Origin: Pontederia crassipes
Lineage: Eukaryota; Streptophyta; Magnoliopsida; Commelinales; Pontederiaceae
DNA: 64,000 nucleotides
Direction: 5' to 3'
Assembly (NCBI GenBank): GCA_030549335.1
Contig: CM060196.1
Coordinates: 22,712,501-22,776,500 of the forward strand
Part shown: positions 1 through 11,351 of the stretch, one piece after another
How the letters are laid out: each line of letters starts with the position of its first letter
Numbering within the stretch: the stretch's first letter is position 1
Translations under genes and position numbers: made by a program
Notes under the pieces: model-generated
The model's input: only the letters and a program-made list of their open reading frames with translations
What the model was told of the DNA's origin: nothing
The model's database searches: none

Positions 1-2036
1 GCATACCTGATCAATCGCATGACATTTGTACCATTGGAAAACAAACTACCAGAGGAGATCTGGAGTGGTAAGGAAGTAGATCTTTCTCATTTAAGGATTT
101 TTTATTGTCTATCATATGTGCATATTGATTCTGCATGTAGAGACAAGTTAGATGCTAAGTCTCGGAGGTGTTTCTTTATTGGTTATGGTGTTGATGAATT
201 TGGATATCGTTTCTGGGATAATGAAAACAGAAAAATTATTCGGGAAAGAAACGTAGTTCATGAAAAGACCATGTATAAAGATAAGTGTGTTGCAGAATCT
301 GGTAATACAAGGATAAAAGGCAAGGCTTAAGTGGAAATTGAGGACATTTCAGATGAAGATGTGGTTGGGTTATAGAAAATTATTCAGCAGGAGCCTGAGG
401 TGATACAGGCTGGGCCGAGTACTCCACCCCCTATTAGGAGATCTACTTGGGAGATAAGATCACCTGTGAGGTATTCTCCTTCTTTAGATTTTATATTGCT
501 AACTGATGCTGGTGAGCCGAAATGTTTCAGGGAAACCTTGGAGGTTGATGATTCCTTCAAGTGAGAGTTAACAATGCAGGACGAGATGAACTCGTTGTAC
601 AAAAATAATACTTAGGTGCTGGTGGAATTGCCTAACGGAAGAAGGCAATGCACAACAAGTGGTTGTACAAGATTAAAGATGAGGCAGATGGTGGCAAAAG
701 GTATAAAGCAAGGCGGATTATGAAAATCTTCGAGCAGAAGGAAGATATTGACTATACTGAGATATTTGCATCAATTGTTAAACTAACCACTATTAGATTT
801 GTGTTGAGTATAGTTGCAGCTGAAGACTTACATCTTGAGCAGTTAGATGTAAAGATAGCATTCCTCCATGGTGATTATATGAAGCAACTAGAAGGCTTTT
901 AGGTTCCTGGTAAAGAGAACTCGATGTGCAAACTAATTAAAAGCTTGTATGGTTTGAAGCAGGCCCCTCGGCAGTGGTATATGAAGTTCGATAATTTCAT
1001 GACTAGCATGGGATATGCTTAGTATTTTTCTGACCACTGTTGTTATATCAAACATTTTGATAATTGCTACATTATATTGTTGTTGTATGTGGATGATATG
1101 CTCATCACATGTTCAGATATGATGAAAATCAAAAGGCTCAAGGAACAATTATCAAGTGTGTTTGAGATGAAGGATTTGGAAGCCGCTAAGAAGATTCTTG
1201 GGATAGAGATTGTCCGGGATAGAAAAGCAAGTATACTGAAAGCCTATGTTGAAAAGGTGCTGGAGAGGTTTTTCATGCAAGATGTCAAGACAGTGCAAAC
1301 ACCCTTGGCGAGCCACTTCAAGCTTTCAAAGGAGCAATCGTCCAAGACAGATATGGAACAGACACACATGCGGAAGGTTCCATATGCATCAACACTAGGC
1401 AGTCTTATGTATGCTATGGTTAGCATTAGACCAGACATTGCTCATGCAGTGAGAGTTGTGAGCAGATACATATCAGATCCAGGGAAACAACACTGGCAAG
1501 TAGTGAAGTGGATCCTTCGATATTTGAAAGGAACCAAAGGTATGTGCTTGTGTTTCGGTAAATGTAATTTGGATATGAAGGGTTATGTTGATGCAGATTT
1601 AGGTGGTGACATTGGTACTGCCAGAAGCACCACCGGATATGTGTACACTTTAGGTGGCACGACGATAAGTTAGATGTCTCAATTACAGAAGGTTGTAGCT
1701 CTCTCTACTACCGAATCGGAGTACATTGCCATGACAGAGGCATGTAAGGAAATGATTTGGCTGAAGGGGTTCCTTGAAGAGTTGAGCAAGGTAAAATCGA
1801 GTTCGAGTCTATATAGTGATAGTCAGAGTGTAATTCATTTGGCAAAGAATCTAGTGTATCATGCCAGGATGAACCACATCAGGCTGAAGTACCACTTTAT
1901 CAGAGATCTTCGGAAAGAGAAGACATTAGTGCTTGAGAAGATTCGAGGTTCAGAGAATCCAACTGACATGTTGACCAAGGTGGTGGTCACTGAAAAATTG
2001 AGGTTCTGCGCAACCTCAATTTCCCTACGAAGTTAG
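1..2036 (+). pseudogene. Copia pol remnant (integrase C-terminus, RT, RNase H)
   Basis: The integrase C-terminal region is read at 19-330 (SRRCFFIGYGVDEFGYRFWD). RT follows from about 640 to 1200, with LDVKIAFLHGD, SLYGLKQAPRQWY and YVDDMLI. RNase H runs from about 1560 to 2000, with DADLGGD and LSTTESEYIAM. The frame is broken by in-frame stops near 328, 373, 613, 901, 1020 and 1672 and by a frameshift near 640-650. Two stops sit where relatives have tryptophan (TGG to TAG) and one where glutamine is usual. The copy is dead. It could be transcribed only as a remnant. Confidence 0.92.
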
Positions 2037-2115
2037 TTGCAAGGAGAAGCTGTCCGAGTTCGAGCATAGACATGTGCAACTCAATCTTAAGAGAATCAGT
2101 ATCCAAGTGGGAGAT

Positions 2116-2539
2116 TATTGGAGTTAGTTAGGTAGAGCCTGATTATGGGCCTAACTAATTTATTGTTAGATATGGTAGGAAGAATATGAGAGATTGTAAC
2201 TTTCTTGTTACCATAATCTTGGGAGACTGAGTGGATATCATAACTACCTTATTTGTTAGATATGAAGTTATGGAGAATAAGGATAAAATACGTAGTTATC
2301 CTAGGTTGTTACCCAAGGCACATATCTGGTAGCGATTATGCACCATATATTATGGGAATCTGGGTAATGTTTGTAAGTGGTGATCTAAGACATCTGAATA
2401 GAGTGAAACTCTGAGACGGCCGTGGACGTAAGAGACAATCTCCGAACCACGTAAAATCTGTGTGTCTTTCTCTGTGTGTGATTTCTTATTACTCTTCCAC
2501 TATTTGTTCTTCGATTTCTCCCAGACATCGATATCAACA
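2116..2539 (+). repeat. 3' LTR of the copia remnant
   Basis: The LTR begins right after the polypurine-like gtgggagat with TATTGGAGTT (degraded from TGTTGG) and ends ...GATATCAACA. Near its end is the string 'cgaaccacgtaaaatctgtg', which I recognise from the U5 region of plant copia LTRs. Length is about 424 bp. No second LTR is in the window, so both boundaries rest on motif position alone. Confidence 0.7.
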
Positions 2540-4389
2540 GTAAGTTGATATCGAGGATATTCCGCAACATATAATTCAGGTCAAGATTAACCATATGAAT
2601 AAGGAGTCAAAGAACCATAGAAATCATCATCATATTATCAAAACTCGGGCCGAGTATACGCATAACCCGAGCCGAGATCTAGGTGTCATTTTGGGAGAAA
2701 TAAGGCATAACCTGGGCCGAGTTTAGGTCATACTCGGTCGAGTTCAATCGTCTTGTTAGGCAAAAGTTATGGCTGATGCGACTTCATCGTGGGAACAACC
2801 CGGATAACCTAGGTCGGGTTCACCTTTGTCGCGGAGCTCGAAGCTCTCGACAATGATGGATCCGGGCCGAGTTCATGTGAACTTAGTCCGGGCATGGTCC
2901 TACACGGGCCGCATTACAATGAATTCGGGTCAGGTTATGTTTACGTAGAAAATGACGTGAAGGAAATAAAAAATCTTCGATCATCTTTTTGGCGGTTGCC
3001 GGCATCATGCATCATCATATAACATTGTACTATGACTAGGGGTTAATCAGAGTATGCTTCAAGCCTAAAATCAAGATTCTACGATGAATCAACCCTAATT
3101 TCATACCTTGCAAGTTTCTATGTGAAAACTGCTACGTTAATCTTCTTCCTCTTCCTCTTCCTCTTCCTCTTCCTCTTTCTCTTCCTCTATCTGTCCCTCT
3201 CTATCTAGTTGCTTGATCACCGCCGTCTACGTCCGCCGGTTGTTCACTTGTGGGTTGGCAACCGTCAAGTGCGAGAAGAACACTAGAGGGATGCACAAAA
3301 AATAGGGCAAGGCTAGGGCACACGTGAAAGGATTTTGGAACGGTTGCCCCTCGCCCCCTCCCCCTCCCATTGATTTTGGCTTCATATTTATAGAGAACGA
3401 ATTTGATTTTAGTTGGTAATTATCTCTACCTTGAATTTGTCTCCTATTTTATCTTTTCCTATTCGATTTTATCTTTCTTTTCCTTTTTTTGCTACGTTCC
3501 TATGCGTTACAATCATCTTTATTTTATTGCTAATTGTTAATGTATAAAAAATGATATCAATGACTTAATTCGCACGATGTTAATGATCAAAATTTCAACT
3601 TAAATGAAGAGCAGCTTCGCTACTCAACCTGTCAACAACTTGATTGTCACAACGAACAACAGTTCGGCCCTCAAGTGCCAAATCACACAGTCTCCTTTTC
3701 TCTCTCTGATCACCATCATGAGCTCCACTCACCAAGTCGCCGTTGAATATTTGAGTAATTTTTTTTGTTGCCAATTGAGTGTCTGAAAAATAACTATGGA
3801 CCATTCAACTCGCACCATGTTAACGAGGTAGATCGACGAGTTTAATTAATCTGATAATGTCAATCTGCATGGCTTAACTTATATGTTAAATTTGATTGGA
3901 TTATTTTGACATTTTTTATTCGAGAATCTTTGCTTGTCAATATAAGTAACTTTTAAATATCAATCACTTACAAGATAATTATGCTAGTTGAACTTTAGAA
4001 TAAAGTCATATTAATAGAAAAAGTAATAAATAAAAAATAAATTAGTCTTAGTGATAATATTTTCAAAATATATTTGTTTAGCATTATGATACATTCTTAT
4101 CATACTTGAAATGAGATCAGGAGATCATTCTTTACTTATTTTACACCTTATTTCTTTTAATGTTCATATGTCATGGTGAAATTATTAAAATAAAATATTA
4201 AGACCATCTTACTTCAGTGGCGGAGTAAAAAAATTGAATGAGTTCACTATCAAGACATGTCATGATAAAATAATTATCAAATTTATATTCTAATTAAACT
4301 TTATTAAAGGCACAAAATTTGATTCTCAATTATAGCCATAATTCATAATAAAATAAAATTATATATTCAAAAAAAATATTTTTACAATT
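2540..4389. other. Intergenic DNA, repeat-derived
   Basis: No gene seen. 2640-2960 holds many copies of short strings such as gggccgagt and actcgg, like degraded retroelement DNA. 3141-3190 is a (CTTCCT)n microsatellite. From 3400 on the sequence is AT-rich with no coding signal; the small ORF pair near 3600-3800 on both strands has no recognisable features. Confidence 0.5.
3141..3190 (+). repeat. (CTTCCT)n microsatellite
   Basis: About eight copies of the hexamer CTTCCT with a few changes, grading into a wider CT-rich stretch to about 3206. Confidence 0.9.
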
Positions 4390-6000
4390 AATTTCCACAA
4401 GGTTTTACTTTTTTGAAAAAAATAACATCATTGTTATAGTACTAAATACGTTTTTCTCGTTATATGCTACCAAACAATTATTCATGTATTAATCTCTCAT
4501 GCAATTATGTGATTTGGTCTATACAATATTCATTGCGGAAAAGCTCTTTCAACAATTGCCATTGCAACGGATAAAATCAAAGTCAACCTCAAAAGTAAGT
4601 ATATTTTTTATGTGCATTTTAGTGTCCACTAATTTTTTAGAAAGACTTTGCAAATTTTGAAATTGATCATTTGAACGCATGGCAATAATATATATTGCAA
4701 GTCAATATTTAAGCATTAGTAGATCGGTTTATGACAAATCCATTGGATAAAATTTCTCCAACTTTACTAGTTTTTCAATATTAAAAGTTTGAAATGAATC
4801 AATGGGTTTAAGGTAAGATACACAAAGAGGCAATTCCATATTTGTTTTAGTGAAACGATCATTGAGATTTTGAAGTAGCATATTAATCACCATCGCAAAT
4901 AATTCAACTCGAGAATGGTGTGGATTTGTTACTTGTGGGAATTTTGCCTTTTGATCTTCAATGAATAACTAATGTATCATTCATGTCGGACTTTGGAATG
5001 CCACGTTTTTCATAAAAGATAGATGTAATTTTCATACGACAATCCCTTTTGTCATTCTTTTGCAATTCTAGTATGTAAGCTTTAATAAGTTGCATAGCAT
5101 TCAGGATATCTTGATCCTTCCTTTCTAAAGATAATGCTAAAGCATTTGTAAGTTCCAATACATATAACATGACTTGGAAGTTAATAACAGAATCAAATTA
5201 TCGTAGATATTTTGAAAGAAAATATGCTTCGACTTTTTTTCATATTGAAGTCCCTTATTTTTTAAAATATTATAGTACTTCAAGCACAACAAAAAATAAA
5301 ATCTCCAAATTTACCAATGGACCATAACGTGGTCTCCATCTTTTATCACCATGTTTTTAAGATTAGTTTCTTGATTTAATCATCTACCATTCTGCAGTTC
5401 ACATGTTCTTAAAGCTTCAACTACTTTAGTTGTTTGATTTTTTCAACGATTTATCATTCTGCTTATTGGATGCACTAGCTAAAGTAATAAACGTAGTGAT
5501 TTGGTTAAAAAAAAACAGCAACATCAACATGATTTTTTGCATTAGGGATAAGGGTTAATTGAAGTTTATGGGGGAAACAATGAATATAATGTGACGATTC
5601 ATTTTCTCTTAATATTAAAAACTTTCAGACTATTAAACTCATCTCGTATATCACATGCTCCATTATAGCATTGACCTTCTATTCATGATAAACTTAATTT
5701 GTGTTAAGAAAGTAATAAATCAATAGTTTTCATAAGTGATGAGGCACATGTATTTTTTACATGAGCAAGACCAAGAAATCTTTCTTTAATCATATTTTGT
5801 CTATCTATAAAACATAGAACAACTGACATGTTTTTTAATACATCACGAGAGTCATCAACCAAAATTTTAAATAAATAATCTTTACATAATTTCACTGAGA
5901 TATCACATTGATTTATAACGTATACTACATGTTCCGATCAATCAATAACAATTTGATTAACCCATTCAACTTGTGGATAAAATGTAGACATGGTGATCTA
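4390..6000 (-). pseudogene. Relict hAT-superfamily transposase (DUF4371/TTF-type)
   Basis: Read on the minus strand, several broken frames line up in family order. 5895-5704 gives FKILVDDSRDVLKN and ERFLGLAHVKNT, typical of the DUF4371 region. Directly downstream is GQCYNGACDIRDEFN. 5170-4958 gives LERKDQDILNAMQLIK. Around 4560-4430 is VERA/FSAMNIV followed by NNCLVAY, the hAT C-terminal dimerisation domain. Stops and frameshifts separate every block, including one inside the VERxFSAMN motif. Elements of this kind move by cut-and-paste; this copy cannot encode an enzyme. I did not find terminal inverted repeats. Confidence 0.82.
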
Positions 6001-6420
6001 TAATTTTCATAATTTTATCTTATATATTATATGATGTTACATTGTCCTTTATATATTTAACTATCACATAAAGCATCCATAATAATAAATAATTTGAATA
6101 ATAAAATTATTTATTAATAATCTAAATAACACATAAACCTCGACCCTTGAGCCAAGTTGAGGTTCTTCGTATCGTGATTTCAATCCAATTATCGGAATAA
6201 ATTACATGGATGGTCCATCAACTTAGGATCAATATTTCAACTATCCTCAACTTTAATTTATAATTAAATTTCTTTAGAACTTTATTTTTTTGCATGCTTA
6301 GCCCTTCTGAATCATCAATAGCCAATTTCCTTATTACACTATTGTTGTGGCACAAGCAAAATAATAAAATACTATTAAAAATCATAAACAAATTAAAAAT
6401 AAAAAAGAGACATTAGCCAA

Positions 6421-6827
6421 GAGGCGGCCACCCCTCGTTGGAGGGTGTTGGCTCCCTCTCCAAGCTCATTGGCATGCGGCAAGCTCGCACAGGAGACTGG
6501 TGCCCTCTTCTCGTGTGCACTCACTGTGCTAAAGAGAGAAAAGGAGGGCGACAACCCCCCTCTGCGTGCGCACGTCAGTGCGCGTGAGAGAGCGGGGTGT
6601 CGGCCCCCTCTGTGTCAGCCCGACATTCCCCTTTTCCTCTCTTGTGCACCACCGGAGCTCGCATAGAGGGGGTTGACGCCCCCTTTTCTTCTCTCATGCG
6701 CTCGTTGCGCGAGAGAGGAAAAGGGGGGCTCCCCCCTTGTTGGCTCTCTTGCACGCGTCGGCGAGCATACACAAGAGAGAGGGGTGCCGACTTCGACAAA
6801 CAACAATAGCCACAAGGTTGCCGCCTC
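6421..6827. repeat. GC-rich block with terminal inverted repeats
   Basis: A 407-bp GC-rich island in AT-rich DNA. It starts GAGGCGGCCACC and ends GGTTGCCGCCTC, an 11/12 inverted match. Inside are several hairpin-forming runs of ctctctt/gagagagg and tgcgcgtgag/ttgcgcgagag. Overlapping ORFs on both strands are a by-product of the composition. It may be a fold-back or MITE-like element. No clear target-site duplication is visible. Confidence 0.55.
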
Positions 6828-9800
6828 TTTTTTTTATTTTTTAAATATAATTTTATTATATATTTATATTTTTTGCACCACATGAGTGGGGTAACCAGAG
6901 AATTGGTTATTAACAGTCAGGAGGACTAAGCGTGCAAGAAAAATGAAGTGCCAAAATAATCTAAGTTACAAATTTAAATTCATGGACCATCTAGTTACCA
7001 CACCCAAAGTTGATGAAAGATTCATATAATTTATCCTAATTTTCGAAGTATGTAGTTCTAGGATCCTAAGCATCAATAAAAAAATATGATATATGATGAT
7101 GTCAGCATCAATGTTGTCACCTCCAATTCGCCCATCACTCTAGATCAATCAATGGTTAGATCGGATTGGTTGGACCGTGTCAAATAAAATAATCGGATCG
7201 GATAATATAAATTAATTAATAATAAAATAAGTTAAAAATATTATTAATATGTTATATCTCATTTAACAAAAATATAAATACAATACATTAAAGTGAAATG
7301 AAATAATTCGAATAAAATAATTTAATGAAGTCAGCATAAATTATGTCATCAATCAAATTTTTGTTAAATAACTTTTTGAGGTAGTAATAAATAAAAAAAT
7401 ATCAATTAAATTATATATATGTGAGTGAGTATAAATTTAAAGCAAACATATATATAAATAATATGTCTAAATAGTTTTAACATTTTTTATATTTCAATTT
7501 TTTTATTTTACACTTACCTAAGCGAGTTAGTCAAATTCACAGGGGTGATAGGTTGAACTTGAATTTTGATCGGATTTCAACATGAGTCAACCCTATGATC
7601 GAGTTTTGAAAGACCCATAGACCATCTTAAAGCTCGGACATTGCTATGATTGGTTTGACCAGATTCGGAATTTGAAAATACTGGTCAAAATCCTAATTGA
7701 AATCTCTAAAATTAAACATAAGTACAAATGACTCATTTCCGACCAAAGAGCAGCAAAAGTGAGGAGGTGCAGGTTTTAGTGGCAGACATACAAAAAGTGC
7801 CTCCAGTTGTAAGAGGATGCGTGAATATGAGGTAATACAGATAGATTATCGATCCATTACATTGTAATGTTTGACTGTGAATTATTGATAATTTTAATTG
7901 TTCTAACAATCTTTATTACTACCTCATTACTAATCCAAAGAGCAAATAGAGGTGACTTTTTCATATTACCAGTTTGTTGAAATGCATTTTGATGAAAATA
8001 TTTATTCAATCAAAAATTTAATTTAAATGTTCTATTAATAAATAAATATCATTCAACTTCATCTTCTTTATTATTTGAAATTTTTTACAAATAACTATTA
8101 ATTTGCCTCATCTTTGTTATTTATATTCACCTTTTAATTTTTTGCATTATTTATACTAATATGAAATTATTTTTAGGAGTATTTTGGTAATTGTTATCTA
8201 CTTGTTTTGATTATTATTTATATTATTAGTACTTACTAAACATTATAATATGATATTATCGATAATTTAAATAGTGATAATCTATTTAAGTAATGATTTA
8301 AATTATCAATTAATTCACCAATGATCCCTAAGAATTTTAAAATTTACAAAATCACAAAACTACGACTGCGAGTATAAAACTTTCATTATATTACTTTATC
8401 GTTGAATCATATAAATGTTAAGCTAAAAATACTTTCGTTAAACAAAATTAGTTTTAAAATCAAGGGTTGTTAATACTACACGAATAAAAAGTTAAAACAG
8501 AAAAATAAAAATAAATCCATCTTTGACATTTTTTAATTTCAAAATTAATATAAATTAAAAGAACTCAACAGTAAGAAACTAAAGTTATTTATATGGGAAA
8601 AGCCTTAAGACTTGATAGATACTTTTGAAAATATCATCAATCATCTTAAAAATCAAATTAAAGTTATAAAAATCCATAAATCATTCAAATTCATATAAGC
8701 TTACTCTCTAGCTTCTAACACATCAACCTCCTTTAATTCTAGTGAGTCTAGATTTTATATTATAACAAAATTCATTCAAATATAGATACGTGATCTCTAT
8801 CCCTTCAAGCTTCTCTCACTCTCATAATTTAGGACTTGAGATCTTAAATAGATAAAATAGAATCCTTGCGGAGCAAACTAATTTTCTTTGGAAGGCTTAA
8901 AAATATCTTAAACTAGGCTTGTTGAGTACTCACTTGAGAGCATATTTTCATAATAAGATCACGAGTTCGAGTCCATGTGAATATATAATATCTAGGAGTT
9001 TCATTCATCACTGTCAGACACGCGACGCAGAGTGCAACCTTACGAAATTAGCTAGGCTTGATGGTGGATCGACTCAACTTGTGGATTGTGCGTATAATTA
9101 TTAGTACTGCTCGGGTTGAACATCGCTTTCCAAAAATCGAAGGCTCACTTTAAAAAAATAACACATCTCTGCCAATATGAATATTATAAATAAAACCACT
9201 CCTTGGAATCCTACTAACCTCTTGATTCATTGCATGTACTATATAACATTTGAAAGCTTTAGGTGTACTGCCATTTATATCATTCGAGGTAAGTTCACTC
9301 ACATCAGATTCGTTGAGTTTCAAATTATCTCCTCGTCCGAATTCAATCAAGAATAAACACAACACATCACATCTATTACATCGCTTTAGATCTTAATAAT
9401 CCTTACAACTCATAATGCATATAATCAATATTTTCAAAATCGAATCAGACCGGTCGGCCCGACTGATTCAACCGCGAATTGATTGCAAGGATAGTTGGAT
9501 CAAAGCAACACGATTTTGATAAAAAAAACTAGGATGAATTGAGAAGAACTAAAAAATTAGGTCGATCCTAGTCCGGGTAGGGGAAGAGTAGGGGTGTTTG
9601 GTCGATCCTAGTTTGGGTCGAACCTAGTCTGACCCGACTCCAAGCCGATGAGGGTTGGGGTCAGGTAGGAGTGGAGATTTTTCAACCCGAGTCGATCCAA
9701 CCCGACTCGATAGACTCGACTTTTTTTAATTTTAATTTTTTAATTTAGTTTTAATCCTATATCTGATTTATAATTTAAAAACACAAAATAAAACATTTTA

Positions 9801-10964
9801 AGTATGAAAATAATATTCAAATAATGAAAAAACATGTTTTATATTTTATAATAAATATTAAATGATAATTTTACATTAAAATAATATAGAAAGTAAGAAA
9901 ATTAAAAAAAAAGAAAAAATGGTGATCTGACCCATCCCGGCCCGAATTGAGTCGGATTGGGTCGGGACTTTGATCTAATTTGACTCGACCCATCTAATTT
10001 GACCGGGTTTATTCAAGACATACAAATTATAGGAGATTTGAAAATTAACAGGAAGAAGTAAGGAGACATAATAATTATAATTGATAGAAGGAAAAAAAGA
10101 AATAAAATTTGAATAAATAGAAAGTTAATTCATTGGATGATAATGACACGATGACGACGACGACGACAATGATGATGAAAATATTAATGGTGTGATTTTA
10201 ATAACATATATATTAGTGGTGTGATTTTGAATAAAAAATATGTTTAAAACATAATAAAAAGTATTTTCATATTAATATATCACTACTAGTGGTTTATTAT
10301 TAGTTACATATTATATTGTATTAACTATGATATTTATTCAAGATTATTAAAAAAATATTTTAATAAAATTTGATTCAATTCAGTTGGGACTATTAAGACC
10401 ATGAAAGTATGAATTGGCATGTGAAAATAATTTATTCAAATTCTATAATAACACCAAATTTTAAACAGCAAAATGTGTTAAAATAACAAAGACGCTTGAT
10501 AATTAAAGCACCTCACAAATATTCATATTCTCTGTTACAAAACTTGGTAACTTATTCTTAGAGTTGCATACAAAACTCTACCATGACACCACAATTAAAA
10601 TCAATGATAGATGCCATTATATTATAAAAAAATAACTATATCTGAAAACTATGATATACATTTATAAATTAGAAAACAAATATGGGTAAAAATTTTCTAA
10701 TACACAGGAATTATAGAATCTATCACATCTTTAATGAAAAATGAGAGAAAATAATATTTAAATATGAAAAAATTATAAAGGTGAATGAGAAAAGGGTTGC
10801 TAGAAAAATGACTTTTAAAAAATAAAAAGTAAGGTAGTGGAAAATTATTTAATATTGAAAAAATTGCATCAATTCTTTAATATGCCTAAAAACGAAAAGG
10901 AATAGTAATAATTTTTATTTCAAATAATTTCAAATGGTGAAGCTTGTTAAAATTAAATTGCTAT
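6828..10964. other. AT-rich intergenic DNA
   Basis: No gene recognised. Two stretches (9585-10010 and about 7140-7700) carry runs of ggtcgg/gacccga near ttttt-rich DNA, like degraded elements. 8900-9110 contains a B-box-like agttcgagtcc and may be a tRNA-derived SINE remnant, but its ends cannot be fixed. The rest is simple AT-rich sequence. Confidence 0.4.
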
Positions 10965-10978
10965 ATTATTATTATTAT

Positions 10979-11068
<90 letters not shown>
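10965..11068 (+). repeat. (ATT)n/(AAT)n microsatellite
   Basis: Over 100 bp of uninterrupted trinucleotide repeat that switches from ATT to TAA phase near 10980, so the left edge is palindromic with the rest. It lies about 285 bp upstream of the SMO1-type start codon. Confidence 0.97.
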
Positions 11069-11069
<1 letters not shown>

Positions 11070-11351
11070 CCCAACAACTCTTGTTTAGTTGTTTTCTCTT
11101 TTGATATTTTACACTTCACCACCGGAATATTTACGTAATAACATTACTAATCCTCTCTTACGGTCCCTGGACATAAAACCACGGCCACCTCTCGTCGCAC
11201 TTCCTCGGACCCGGCGAGGCTCTCGAAAGAACACATCGAGGACCCCTAAGCGTACTTATACCACAAACTCAAGGGCCCTGCTTGCGTAATCTGCCCATCC
11301 CAGCCGCCGCCGCCAGAAGGTTGCACAGTTCAGCCGTCGGTATCGCCGGAG

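Larger units (their letters stand above)
1..2539 (+). mobile_element. Ty1/copia LTR retrotransposon, 3' part, decayed
   Basis: The window opens inside the integrase region of a copia-type element and runs through reverse transcriptase, RNase H, a polypurine-like stretch (aagtgggagatt, 2105-2116) and a 3' LTR. Domain order integrase-RT-RNase H is the copia order. The RT motif YVDDMLI and the RNase H motif VALSTTESEY resemble the Tork/Tnt1 group; that lineage call is by recognition. The 5' LTR, gag and protease lie outside the window if present at all. Confidence 0.93.

Noticed and set aside
1..2036. Copia pol as an active gene
   Set aside because: Several in-frame stops and a frameshift in catalytic domains.
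8900..9110. tRNA-like B-box agttcgagtcc
   Set aside because: No cloverleaf could be drawn, so it is not a tRNA gene; at most a SINE relic.
10944..11138. Open frame coding a run of isoleucine
   Set aside because: It is the translated ATT microsatellite.
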